From Anaerolineales bacterium (lineage in GTDB: Bacteria; Chloroflexota; Anaerolineae; Anaerolineales; Anaerolineaceae), in NCBI GenBank assembly GCA_020060485.1, contig JAGVAB010000052.1, positions 1-26,581 on the forward strand: 26,581 nucleotides of DNA, in the 5' to 3' direction. The number at the start of each line of letters is the position of its first letter. Position 1 is the stretch's first letter. The position numbers and the translations under genes are program-made. The notes beneath the pieces are model-generated. The model was not told where the DNA came from and did no database searches. It saw only the letters and a list, made by a program, of their open reading frames with translations. Shown piece after piece: positions 7,880-15,810 of the stretch.

Positions 7880-8317
7880 GGGCGGCTGGCTTGGCGAGCG
7901 CAAGCCAGCCGGCTCATAACGATGGTCAGGGCTACTACCTGAATAGTCTACATTTCCAATCTTCGCATTTGTAGATACATAGGAGATGGGCGGACGCCTA
8001 CAAAAAAAGCAACAGCTCATTAAATTATAATCTGCCAGGGACGCCGACCCTGGCAGATTACTTAAAGGAGGAGAAGAAGAGAAGTCGCTCTTTACTACTG
8101 CTTCTATAATATCTTGTTTACCAGAATATTACTTGACGGTTACCCTACGCTTAACCTACGGCCGCCTGACAATTCGGCAAGTTTTATGCCTTTTTTTGGC
8201 AAAAACAACAACAAATTTCCAATTTTGTTGATTTTGGCTTGTTTTCTGGCACTGACGCCAAACAACCTTGGCCTTCGCCTTTGGCGTCAAAAATCTTAAA
8301 ACGCGGCTGTGGTTTTC
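7880..8317. other. Non-coding stretch with strong hairpins, AT-rich downstream half
   Basis: No supported gene. An 11-bp stem (CGGCTGGCTTG at 7883-7893, complement 7901-7911, loop 7) lies directly after the rfbA stop. A perfect 13-bp stem (TAATCTGCCAGGG at 8028-8040, complement 8048-8060, loop 7) follows, then AAGGAGGAG at 8065-8073 with no start codon in reach. A 10-bp inverted repeat TGACGCCAAA (8253-8262 and 8280-8289) sits just upstream of the next promoter. None of the hairpins has a clear plus-strand T-run. The first may end the rfbBA transcript; the others are unexplained. Confidence 0.5.
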
Positions 8318-8326
8318 TGCTATACT
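8318..8326 (+). promoter_or_regulatory. Extended -10 promoter of the methyltransferase gene
   Basis: TGCTATACT is an extended -10 whose last base is only nine bases before the ATG at 8336. A usual start site would fall at about 8333-8334, giving a leader of two or three bases. No ribosome binding site is present, so the message is probably leaderless or nearly so. Confidence 0.55.
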
Positions 8327-8335
8327 ACAAACAAG

Positions 8336-8890
8336 ATGAACTATTCCTCTGTTTCCATTCCCATTCCGCTGCACGTGCTGACCTTCGAAACGGACAGCCC
8401 GATCCACACCATCTCGGTGGTCACTTCCGGGCAGGGACTGGTGCGGATCGCTTTTGGGCCTTCCCAATCGGTGGAAAGCGAGCTTGGCATCCGCCTGGTG
8501 CTGGACGAACATGCCGCCAACGAATTACTGGCCCAGGCGCGGGATGAGATCCTGGCCTACCTGGCCGGAGAGCTGCGTCAATTCAGCCTGCCCATCGACT
8601 GGCGCGGCTTGACCCGTTTTGAAAACCTGGTGCTGCATGCCACCGCCCAGATCCCTTACGGCCAGGTGCGTACCTACGGCGAACTGGCGCAATCGGCAGG
8701 CAAACCGCGGGCTGCACGGGCAATCGGCGGTGCCATGGCCCGCAATCCGCTGCCACTGGTCATTCCCTGCCACCGGGTGGTCAGCGCACGGCGCGCCCTG
8801 CATGGCTATTCGGCGCCCGGCGGGCTGGAAACCAAAGCATGGCTGCTTACATTGGAAGGACACCATATTGTCGATCAAAGACTGGCTTAA
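8336..8890 (+). CDS. ogt: Methylated-DNA--protein-cysteine S-methyltransferase
   Basis: The 184-residue protein has the acceptor motif IPCHRVV with the reactive Cys145. A preceding winged-helix segment (YGQVRTYGELAQSAGKPRAARAIGGAMARNP) inserts into DNA, and an N-terminal domain of about 95 residues is of the Ada/Ogt kind. It removes alkyl groups from O6-alkylguanine by moving them to its own cysteine. I chose ATG 8336 because an extended -10 box ends at 8326, leaving no room for the longer GTG start at 8309. No ribosome binding site is seen. The gene overlaps the next (EamA) gene by 23 bases. Confidence 0.9.
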   Translation: MNYSSVSIPIPLHVLTFETDSPIHTISVVTSGQGLVRIAFGPSQSVESELGIRLVLDEHAANELLAQARDEILAYLAGELRQFSLPIDWRGLTRFENLVLHATAQIPYGQVRTYGELAQSAGKPRAARAIGGAMARNPLPLVIPCHRVVSARRALHGYSAPGGLETKAWLLTLEGHHIVDQRLA

Positions 8891-9770
8891 ATTTATTGTT
8901 TTGGGTGCCCTGTGGGGCTCCGTTTTTTTATGGATCAAAACTGCACAACAAGAGATCGGCCCGCTCACCATCGTGGCTTTTCGGGTAATCATTGCGCTGG
9001 TGAGCTTTGTGATCATCTTTGCCTTCCTGAAACGCAAATTACCTCTGCGCCAAAACTGGAAGGTCTTTGTCGTCCTGTCCTTATTGAACATCGTCATTCC
9101 CTTCACTCTCATCACCTGGAGCCAGCGTTACATCTCGTCAGGCATGTCCTCGATCCTCAACTCCACCTCGACCCTGTTCACCCTGATGCTGGCCCACTGG
9201 CTGGTGCCGGATGATCGCCTGACCAGCGCCAAAACCATCGGCCTGGTGCTGGGTTTTGCCGGGGTGGTGCTACTCATGTCGGACCAGGTGCAAAGCGGCC
9301 AAACCACAACCCTGGCCGGCCAGGCGGCCATGCTCATCTCGGCCCTCACCTACTCATTGGGCACGATTTTTGCCCGCCGCAAGGCGCATAACATTGCCCC
9401 GGAGATGATCGCCATGGGACAGGCCGTCTTTGGCGGCCTGTTGATGGTGCCCCTGGCCGTCAGCCTCGAAGCACCCTTCCAGATCCCGCGCCTGCCGCTC
9501 ACCTGGTTGTCTCTGATCTGGCTGGGGCTGTTGTGCACCTGCCTTTCGCACATGATGTATTTCTCCCTGCTGAAATCGGTTGGTCCCACCCGCACCCAGA
9601 TGGTGACCTACGTGATCGTGTTCTTTGCCGTGGCCCTGGGTGTGATTTTCCTGGGCGAGATGCCAGACTGGCGTTTCTTTGCCGGTGGTGCACTGGTCAT
9701 TAGCGGTATTCTGATCGTCAACAATTCTCCTCAAAGGAGCCAAAATGGAAGAGAACAAGTCATCCTTTAA
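8868..9770 (+). CDS. EamA/DMT-family transporter
   Basis: About ten hydrophobic segments in two EamA repeats (residues about 5-135 and 150-290) give a 300-residue drug/metabolite transporter-type inner membrane protein. The family exports or imports small metabolites, but the substrate is not predictable. The likely start is the TTG at 8868, giving MSIKDWLKFIVLGALWG. AAGGA at 8856-8860 precedes it by seven bases, and no ATG lies between it and the first membrane segment. The start is inside the end of ogt, and the end overlaps era by 26 bases, so the three genes form one operon. Confidence 0.85.
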   Translation: MSIKDWLKFIVLGALWGSVFLWIKTAQQEIGPLTIVAFRVIIALVSFVIIFAFLKRKLPLRQNWKVFVVLSLLNIVIPFTLITWSQRYISSGMSSILNSTSTLFTLMLAHWLVPDDRLTSAKTIGLVLGFAGVVLLMSDQVQSGQTTTLAGQAAMLISALTYSLGTIFARRKAHNIAPEMIAMGQAVFGGLLMVPLAVSLEAPFQIPRLPLTWLSLIWLGLLCTCLSHMMYFSLLKSVGPTRTQMVTYVIVFFAVALGVIFLGEMPDWRFFAGGALVISGILIVNNSPQRSQNGREQVIL

Positions 9771-10668
9771 ATCCGGTTTTGTCAGCCTTGCCGGCCGGCC
9801 CAACGTGGGCAAATCCACCCTGGTCAACCGCTTCATGCGCCAGAAGATCGCCGCCGCTTCTCCCAAACCGCAAACCACCCAGCGCCGACAATTGGGTATC
9901 CTGACTCTCGATGATGCGCAAATCGTCTTCATGGATACGCCCGGCATTCACAAGCCTGTGCACAAACTGGGCGACTACATGAATCAGGCCGCCCAGCAGA
10001 CCCTGAGCGATGCGGATGTGATCGTCTGGATTGTAGATGCCAGCGAAGCCCCCACCCGCGAAGATGAACTGGCCGCCGAGCGCATCGCCGCCATACAGCC
10101 CCTGCCGCCGGTCATCCTGGCCTTGAATAAGGTGGATCTGCTGCAAATCACCCAACTGGAAGAACGCCAGCGGGCATTCTGGGCGCTGCTGCCTCAAGCA
10201 GAATTGCCGCTCATGCTCAGCGCAGCCAGCGGCCAGGGCGAAGATGAACTTCTGGCTGCCATCATCGAACGACTGCCGGAAGGCCCTCCCTACTACAGCG
10301 AAGACCAGGTTACCGACCTGTACGAGCGCGAGATTGCCGCCGACCTGATCCGCGAAGCCCTCTTGCATCATCTGGAACAGGAAGTGCCGCACGCTGTTGC
10401 CGTGCGCATTGACGAATACAAGGAACGCGAAGACAATGGCGCCTACATCCAGGCAACCCTGTATGTGGAACGCGATTCGCAAAAAGGGATCGTGGTGGGC
10501 AAAGGCGGGGCAATGATCAAAAAGATCGGCTCCACTGCCCGCCAGGAGATCGAAGCGATGAGCGGGCGCAAGGTTTATCTCGACCTGCGGGTCAAGGTCA
10601 ACAAGAACTGGCGCAACAACCCGGACGCCTTGCAGCAGTTTGGCTTTGCAATGCGCGAAGACGATTGA
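9745..10668 (+). CDS. era: GTPase Era
   Basis: This 307-residue Era has the P-loop GRPNVGKS (residues 17-24), DTPG at 64-67 (G3) and NKVD at 128-131 (G4). A C-terminal KH domain carries the RNA-binding GKGG at 252-255. Era binds the 3' end of 16S rRNA and assists assembly of the small ribosomal subunit. AAAGGAG just before 9745 is its ribosome binding site. The location behind ogt and an EamA gene rather than rnc or recO is a local arrangement. Length and motifs are complete. Confidence 0.96.
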   Translation: MEENKSSFKSGFVSLAGRPNVGKSTLVNRFMRQKIAAASPKPQTTQRRQLGILTLDDAQIVFMDTPGIHKPVHKLGDYMNQAAQQTLSDADVIVWIVDASEAPTREDELAAERIAAIQPLPPVILALNKVDLLQITQLEERQRAFWALLPQAELPLMLSAASGQGEDELLAAIIERLPEGPPYYSEDQVTDLYEREIAADLIREALLHHLEQEVPHAVAVRIDEYKEREDNGAYIQATLYVERDSQKGIVVGKGGAMIKKIGSTARQEIEAMSGRKVYLDLRVKVNKNWRNNPDALQQFGFAMREDD

Positions 10669-10671
10669 TCC

Positions 10672-11346
10672 ATGTTCAATGGTTTGCTGCTGCTGACCGG
10701 GGCGCTGTTTCTGGCCGAATGGGCCGCAGTTGCCGGCGACCGGAAGAAAATGCGCCGCTTCACCAAACCCGCCGCACTGGTGGCCTTGCTGGCCTGGTTC
10801 ACCCAGCAGAGTCTGTGGCAGGGCTGGCTGTGGTGGTTTGGCCTGGGGCTGGTCTTTTCGCTGGCCGGGGATATCCTCCTCCTTCTGCCGGGCTGGCTCT
10901 TCCCGGCCGGGGCGCTGGCTTTCTTGCTGGCGCATGCCGCCTATGTAACCGGCCTGAACCAAAATCTGGCTGTCATCTGCTGGCAAGGCGGGCTGATATT
11001 GGTGTGCGTGGTCACAGCGGCCTTTGTGTTTGGGCGCAAACTGCTGGCAAACCTGCAACAGGCACACCATAGCCGCCGCCTGAGGCTGCTCATCATTGCC
11101 TATATGACCGCCATCAGCCTGATGCTTTATTCAGCCCTGCTCACCCCGCTGCGCCCGGGCTGGCCGCCAACTGCCGCTGCCTTGACCATCGCCGGGGCCA
11201 TTTTCTTCTTCACTTCGGACAGCATCCTGGCCTGGAACAAATTCGTGCGCCCCATCCGCGGCGGCCACCTGCTGGTCATGATGACCTATCACCTTGGGCA
11301 ATTGGGCATTGTCAGCGGCGCGCTGCTGGCGTTTGGGGAAATATAA
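10672..11346 (+). CDS. YhhN/TMEM86-family membrane protein (lysoplasmalogenase-like)
   Basis: The 224-residue protein has seven or eight hydrophobic segments. It carries the family landmarks: KPAALVALL early, FSLAGDILLLLP with an Asp in the membrane, FLLAHAAYV, then SDSILAWNKF and MMTYHLGQLGI with polar residues near the C-terminus. Animal members (TMEM86B) are lysoplasmalogenases that cleave the vinyl-ether bond of lysoplasmalogens; the bacterial YhhN role is less clear. It starts three bases after the era stop and is probably in the same transcript. Confidence 0.82.
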   Translation: MFNGLLLLTGALFLAEWAAVAGDRKKMRRFTKPAALVALLAWFTQQSLWQGWLWWFGLGLVFSLAGDILLLLPGWLFPAGALAFLLAHAAYVTGLNQNLAVICWQGGLILVCVVTAAFVFGRKLLANLQQAHHSRRLRLLIIAYMTAISLMLYSALLTPLRPGWPPTAAALTIAGAIFFFTSDSILAWNKFVRPIRGGHLLVMMTYHLGQLGIVSGALLAFGEI

Positions 11347-11433
11347 TTGTTCATCAGCCCTGCTTGATGCGGCGCAGACCTCACCTTAAAGAACGATCAT
11401 TAACCCGGTTATTCAAAGAAAGGGGAAAACAAC

Positions 11434-12774
11434 ATGGCCAAATTTGAGATCATCAAGGAAATGCACGATGACCTGCCGCCCAGTGTGGAAAGCCTGGAAG
11501 TGACGGTCTGGGGCACCGCCGGCAGCAGAGGACAGGAATTCTCCATCGGCAGCGGCAGCAACTTCAATGCCAGCGGCAATTTTTGGGTCGAGATCCGCTA
11601 CTGCCTGCAAGGCGTCCCGTTATTTCACACCCGTGACACGATCACCAATCTGTACAAGCAGGAATTGGAAACACAACAATCCGACCTGGAAAAATTCATC
11701 AACAAGGAATACACGGGGTTCGGATATGGGGATATGCTCCCCGAAACAAGCATCCTGGTCCGCCGTGACAACCACACCTATACAAACCCGGATGGTGAAG
11801 AAGAGACTTGGGAGAGCTATTCGCTGGAAGTTTCTGCCGATATTGGCGCCATCTTTGGCCAGGGTCCGCCTGGAGAGCGCTCAATAGATATCGTCATCCA
11901 GCTTGAATCTTTGGACGATGTGCTGCCTTTCCTGCGCCAATTGATCCAGGAATTCCACGATGCCAGCCAGGGACGCCACCCTGATCCAGGCTTGCTGCCT
12001 CCCGGTTCCAGCGACTGGCATTTCATGCGCCAGCTCAACCAGCGGGCGTATGACCTGATCTCGGCGAATTATAATGAGCATTATTTTGATAACCCGCTGC
12101 TGAAAACAGCCTTTGACGAATGGCTGAAAAAGCTGCCCGCAGGCGGGCGTGTGCTGGACGCCGGCTGCGGGCACGGCGATCCGGTCATCAGCTACCTGCT
12201 GGATAAAGGCTTTCAGCCAACCGGCAGTGACATCTCACCCAAAATGCTGGAACGCGCCCGCACCAGCTTCCCCGATGTGGATTTCTGGAACAAAGCCATC
12301 ACGGAGGTTGAAGCGGAAAACATGTTTGACGGGATATGTTCCTTCTCCTCCATGCTGTACCTGGATGTGATCGACTTCTTCCATGCCATTCACCGCCTGC
12401 ACCGGGCGCTGAAACCCGGCGGACTGCTCTTCCTGTACGGCTACGATTTTCACCCTTCCTGGCGCGGACACCCTTACCACATCACCATCGATCAATGGAT
12501 GTGGGAAGGTAATCGCGGCATTGAAGAAGCTGTTGCCGCCCTGCAGGAGCATGGCTATTTCAAGGTCTTGAAAACCAAAAACACCACCACCAAAAGCGAA
12601 CAGAAAGAGATCATTGAGCGTTGGCGCATCAACGAACAAAAAGGACACGAAGAATGGATGGAGATGTTGGGGAGCACCAGCCTCGAACCACCAGACCTCT
12701 CCACACCGCCCGATGACCTGGCTTATTGTTACATCGTGATTGCCCAAAAGCAGAAGAAAAAGTCTAAACAATAG
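11434..12774 (+). CDS. Two-domain protein: unknown N-terminal domain plus SAM methyltransferase
   Basis: The 446-residue protein has two parts. Residues about 1-185 are Trp/Tyr-rich, mixed alpha/beta, and match no family I recognise. Residues about 200-440 are a class I SAM-dependent methyltransferase: motif I VLDAGCGHGD at 240-249, an acidic SDISPKMLERA loop, and LHRALKPGGLLFLYGYDF as the post-motif strand. The enzyme part resembles the generic UbiE/Methyltransf_11 group, so the substrate is not predictable. The tail QKQKKKSKQ is basic. The ribosome binding site is AAAGGGGA upstream of ATG 11434. It stands apart from the era operon by 87 bases and ends at a G/C hairpin. Confidence 0.8.
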   Translation: MAKFEIIKEMHDDLPPSVESLEVTVWGTAGSRGQEFSIGSGSNFNASGNFWVEIRYCLQGVPLFHTRDTITNLYKQELETQQSDLEKFINKEYTGFGYGDMLPETSILVRRDNHTYTNPDGEEETWESYSLEVSADIGAIFGQGPPGERSIDIVIQLESLDDVLPFLRQLIQEFHDASQGRHPDPGLLPPGSSDWHFMRQLNQRAYDLISANYNEHYFDNPLLKTAFDEWLKKLPAGGRVLDAGCGHGDPVISYLLDKGFQPTGSDISPKMLERARTSFPDVDFWNKAITEVEAENMFDGICSFSSMLYLDVIDFFHAIHRLHRALKPGGLLFLYGYDFHPSWRGHPYHITIDQWMWEGNRGIEEAVAALQEHGYFKVLKTKNTTTKSEQKEIIERWRINEQKGHEEWMEMLGSTSLEPPDLSTPPDDLAYCYIVIAQKQKKKSKQ

Positions 12775-12813
12775 GCCCAAACCTCCCGCAGGTTTACAAA
12801 TAAGTATTACAGT

Positions 12814-12846
12814 TCGGGGGGGTAGCGATTTACGCCACCCCCCCGA
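12814..12846 (+). terminator. Strong G/C hairpin after the methyltransferase gene
   Basis: TCGGGGGGGT at 12814-12823 pairs with ACCCCCCCGA at 12837-12846. After one A/C mismatch the inner GCG/CGC pairs around the loop ATTTA. A short T-rich stretch (CTTCTGTTT) follows. A smaller AAACCT/AGGTTT hairpin lies at about 12779-12795. It probably ends the methyltransferase message. Confidence 0.65.
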
Positions 12847-12890
12847 CTTCTGTTTCCCGGCGATCCCCAAAGAACCAAAAAAATGCCGGA

Positions 12891-12918
12891 TTGTATTGTT
12901 GGTAATTCGCAGTATAAT
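12891..12918 (+). promoter_or_regulatory. Sigma-70-type promoter of the small lipoprotein gene
   Basis: TTGTAT at 12891-12896 and TATAAT at 12913-12918 are 16 bases apart. The consensus -10 and the good ribosome binding site AAGGAGGT at about 12939-12946 suggest solid expression. Confidence 0.6.
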
Positions 12919-12953
12919 GATAAAAATACTACGAATACAAGGAGGTAATCATC

Positions 12954-13343
12954 ATGAAAAAACGGTCTGCTGCTTTATTGTTTATCGTTGCGCTTGTTTC
13001 CCTTTTGGCGCTCACTGCCTGCGGTGCAGTAAGTGATCTCAAACTGGTAGGGGATGCTGGCAAGGCCTTCATGGCAGCCATGGAAAAGCAGGACTCTGCC
13101 GCCACCTGGGGAATGATGATCACACCCCTGCAAGATGACATCGGCAGTTATGATGCCTGGGATGGCTATGTACAAAGCTTTCAATTTACCGAGGCAAAGT
13201 TCAATTCCACCAACATTGAAAACAATATCGGTTATCTGGATGGCACTGCCAAAGTCGATGGAGATACCTATGCCGTCAATCTGGTCTTCGACAAGGTCGA
13301 TTCCGGTTGGATGCTTTCCGGCTTGAATTTTGAGCTTCAGTAA
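12954..13343 (+). CDS. Small secreted lipoprotein (DUF4878/NTF2-like)
   Basis: The 129-residue protein starts with a lipoprotein signal peptide: MKKR, a hydrophobic core, and the lipobox ALTAC with Cys23. The mature part (about 105 residues) begins with a helix around GKAFMAAMEKQD and then beta strands ending in GWMLSGLNFEL. That pattern is common in DUF4878 and other NTF2-like lipoproteins, whose function is mostly unknown. It has its own promoter (12891-12918) and a strong ribosome binding site. The family label is tentative; the lipoprotein call is firm. Confidence 0.8.
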   Translation: MKKRSAALLFIVALVSLLALTACGAVSDLKLVGDAGKAFMAAMEKQDSAATWGMMITPLQDDIGSYDAWDGYVQSFQFTEAKFNSTNIENNIGYLDGTAKVDGDTYAVNLVFDKVDSGWMLSGLNFELQ

Positions 13344-13365
13344 ACCGAAACGCAAAACCGCCTGG

Positions 13366-13437
13366 CTCGACAGCTCGCCATGCACTGCGGTCTAACCGTT
13401 CACCGAGCTCGTCGAGGTGCCGAGCTAGTCGAGATGC
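13366..13437. repeat. Dispersed intergenic repeat, tandem and inverted units
   Basis: Two tandem 17-base units (CGAGCTCGTCGAGGTGC at 13404-13420 and CGAGCTAGTCGAGATGC at 13421-13437, 15/17 identical) are preceded by a related inverted unit CTCGACAGCTCG at 13366-13377. The core resembles the repeats at 17462-17471 and 26200-26232. It lies between the lipoprotein gene and the convergent YitT-family gene. Confidence 0.55.
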
Positions 13438-13519
13438 CGCTTTGATCAATCACCATCACTACGGCAATTGAAACCGGATTATCGTAGTCTTTTAATTGCG
13501 ATTCTTTGAGACAATTTGA

Positions 13520-14410
13520 TCACGCCCCCGGCGGCATCAGCCGCTTGAAACCCTCGCCCAGCGCCTCATGCGCCTCACCAATGACGATGAAGGCATTCGG
13601 GTCAATGTCATGCACCAGAGACTTGATCTTGTTCACTTCCGCACGGGTAACCACGCAATACAGCACCGGGCGTTCCTGACCGGTATAGGCTCCCGTCCCA
13701 TCCAGGATGGTCACGCCGCGCTCCAGCACGGTCATGATCTGCCGGGCAACCTCTTGCGGGTCGCGGCTGATGATCAGCACCGTACGCAGAATGCCGGGAC
13801 CCTCCAGCACCATCTCGGCTGCCAGACCGCTGACATACATGACGATCATGCCATACAGGGCCAGTTCCCAGCTCCAGGCCAGACCGCCGGCCAGCAGAAC
13901 AAGGGTGTCTGTGACAAAATATGCCTGGGTGATCGAAATGCCCGCTCGGCGATAAAGGATCTGCCCCAGGATATCGCTGCCGCCGCTGGTGCCCTTGGCG
14001 CGGTACACCAGTCCCATCCCGACGCCAAACATCACCCCGCCGAAAATGCTGGAAAGCACCAGATCATGGGTGAGGCCATCAGCAGGCAGAAGATAAACCA
14101 GCCCATCGGTCAAAATGGAAAAAGCAGTAATGGCCACCCCAGTGCGGATGGCAAACCTGGCGCCGCCCAGATAGCGCCAGCCCAATACAAACAAAGGCAG
14201 GTTGCCAATGAAGACCATCAGACCAATCGGCCAGCCAGTGAAGGAATTGACGATCTGAGCTGCCCCGCTGATCCCGCCGCTGAGCAGCAAGGCCGGCACC
14301 AGGAAAAGGCGCATTGCCAGGGCCTGCACCAGCGCCCCCACCACCAGCAACACATAATCACCTGCTGTCCCCCAGGATAGTACTTCCTTCATTCTGACCG
14401 GTTTCTTCAT
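13520..14410 (-). CDS. YitT-family membrane protein (DUF161 plus DUF2179)
   Basis: The 296-residue protein has five or six membrane segments in the first 200 residues. These include ALALRLFLVP-like and LLLSGGISGAAQI motifs and GTSGGSDILGQIL, typical of the YitT membrane domain. A soluble C-terminal DUF2179 domain follows (about 210-290, with VTILDGTGAYTGQERPVLYCVVTR). The function of the family is not established. The start at 14410 has GAGG about nine bases upstream on the minus strand. It is transcribed alone, convergent with the lipoprotein gene and divergent from adenosine deaminase. Confidence 0.88.
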   Translation of the reverse strand: MKKPVRMKEVLSWGTAGDYVLLVVGALVQALAMRLFLVPALLLSGGISGAAQIVNSFTGWPIGLMVFIGNLPLFVLGWRYLGGARFAIRTGVAITAFSILTDGLVYLLPADGLTHDLVLSSIFGGVMFGVGMGLVYRAKGTSGGSDILGQILYRRAGISITQAYFVTDTLVLLAGGLAWSWELALYGMIVMYVSGLAAEMVLEGPGILRTVLIISRDPQEVARQIMTVLERGVTILDGTGAYTGQERPVLYCVVTRAEVNKIKSLVHDIDPNAFIVIGEAHEALGEGFKRLMPPGA

Positions 14411-14484
14411 CCCGTTTGCCTCACTTGCCTGTGCATTACACCCAAGCCCTGTCGCAAAGATTGACCATGCATCTGTCGCACAGG

Positions 14485-14490
14485 ATTATA
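14485..14490 (-). promoter_or_regulatory. -10 box of the YitT-family gene
   Basis: On the minus strand this reads TATAAT, a consensus -10 about 75 bases before the start at 14410. The -35 region is weak. Confidence 0.4.
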
Positions 14491-14604
14491 CGCTGGCTCA
14501 GCCCGAATCGGATAGGCCTATGCTTTGATTCCTGCGGGGTTTCCTTCAACGAACCATTCAAAATCATGGCAGAAAAAATGGCGAAAAATGTCCTCAAAGA
14601 CAAT

Positions 14605-14633
14605 TTGACATAACGCCAGCCTTAGACTATGAT
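14605..14633 (+). promoter_or_regulatory. Consensus sigma-70 promoter of adenosine deaminase
   Basis: TTGACA at 14605-14610, a 17-base spacer and TATGAT at 14628-14633 give the best promoter match in the window. The predicted start near 14640 leaves a leader of about 64 bases before ATG 14704. Confidence 0.75.
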
Positions 14634-14703
14634 ATGTGTATCCTTGAATATGGTGGAAATCTGCTATTTAGAAGCTGACAACAAAACATTAAAGGGCGCA
14701 CAA

Positions 14704-15753
14704 ATGGGTTGGTACAACGCCGCAAACGATCTCACTTTTTTCAAGAACCTGCCAAAGGTTGAACTGCATCGCCATCTGGAAGGCTCGGTGCGTGTCAAGA
14801 CCCTGAAAGAGATCGCCCTCAAGTACAATGTTCCCCTGCCGCCCCAGACCGGGCAGCTTCGCCCCTTGGTGCAAATCCAGTTGGACGATCCGCTGACCTC
14901 GCACAATTTTCTCTCCAAATTTCAGCCCTTGCGTCAATTTTACCGCTCGCCGGAGATCATTCATCGCGTGGCGCATGAAGTAGTGGAAGATGCTGCTGCG
15001 GATGGCATCCAGCATATCGAACTGCGTTTCACCCCGGTTGCCCTGGGACGCTCACAGGATTTCCCTCTGGCGGATGTAATGGACTGGGTGATTGAAAGTA
15101 CCCAGTCCGCCAGCCAGGAATTTGGCATCACCACCCGTCTGATTGCCAGCGTCAACCGCCACGAAAGCACAGAACTGGCAGAGGAAGTGGCCGGACTGGC
15201 TGCCGAACGGATCGCGCAAGGGGTGGTGGGCCTTGACCTTGCCGGAAACGAAGTGGAGTTCCCTGCCCAGCCTTTCGCAGGTATTTTCCGCGAAGCCAAG
15301 CAGGCCGGTCTGTTCGTTACCATTCACGCCGGGGAATGGAGCGGGGCAGAAAATGTGCGCGAGGCCATTGAAGTCCTGCACGCCGACCGCATCGGGCATG
15401 GCGTGCGGGTGATGGAAGACCAGGCGGTAGTGGATCTGGCTCGCGAGCGCAATGTGCCCTTCGAAGTGTGCATCACCAGCAATTACCAATCCGGGGTGGT
15501 GGCTTCCCTGCAGGAGCACCCCTTTATGAATATGCTCAAAGCCGGTCTGAATGTGACCCTCAACACCGATGACCCCGAAATTTCGGGCATCACCCTCAGT
15601 GATGAATACCACCTGGTATGCAGCGAATTGAAACTCTCCCGTGATGCGCTGAAAGACCGTATCATCGCCGCTGCAGGCGACAGTTTTCTGCCCACGGCCG
15701 AGCGAAACCAGTTGGTGCACCGCATACGGGAAGCCCTGCTGGACATTTTTTGA
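14704..15753 (+). CDS. add: Adenosine deaminase
   Basis: The 349-residue metal-dependent hydrolase deaminates adenosine to inosine. Zinc ligands and catalytic residues are in place: HRH at 22-24 (LHRHLEGS), HAGE at 208-211, the His232 of IGHGVR, and D289-D290 in NTDDP. I chose the ATG at 14704 because AAAGGG lies about eight bases before it and the family similarity starts just after. An in-frame ATG at 14629 would lie inside the promoter. The gene is monocistronic with a consensus promoter. Related adenine deaminases share the fold, so strict adenosine specificity is likely but not proven. Confidence 0.9.
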   Translation: MGWYNAANDLTFFKNLPKVELHRHLEGSVRVKTLKEIALKYNVPLPPQTGQLRPLVQIQLDDPLTSHNFLSKFQPLRQFYRSPEIIHRVAHEVVEDAAADGIQHIELRFTPVALGRSQDFPLADVMDWVIESTQSASQEFGITTRLIASVNRHESTELAEEVAGLAAERIAQGVVGLDLAGNEVEFPAQPFAGIFREAKQAGLFVTIHAGEWSGAENVREAIEVLHADRIGHGVRVMEDQAVVDLARERNVPFEVCITSNYQSGVVASLQEHPFMNMLKAGLNVTLNTDDPEISGITLSDEYHLVCSELKLSRDALKDRIIAAAGDSFLPTAERNQLVHRIREALLDIF

Positions 15754-15810
15754 GCAAGCAGCCTGCAAGCCTTCATCCAATGACCCCAGCCTTTGGGCCG
15801 CCTCCCATTA

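Noticed and set aside
7883..7950. tRNA-like wording (GAGCGC, then GGCTCATAAC, then GGTC) resembling tRNA-Met
   Set aside because: The anticodon stem does not pair and no T-loop (GTTCGA-like) or acceptor stem is present. The pairing seen is a simple 11-bp hairpin.
8114..8299. 61-codon frame from TTG with a hydrophobic stretch, in the rfbA-ogt gap
   Set aside because: No ribosome binding site or recognisable family, and it runs through the inverted repeat before the ogt promoter.
9760..11070. Long minus-strand open frame of 436 codons across era and the YhhN-like gene
   Set aside because: It is antisense to era, whose motifs are complete. High-GC genes often leave the opposite strand open.
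14416..14613. 65-codon frame between the YitT-family gene and add
   Set aside because: No family resemblance; it contains the minus-strand -10 box and the add -35 box, so the segment is better explained as a control region.
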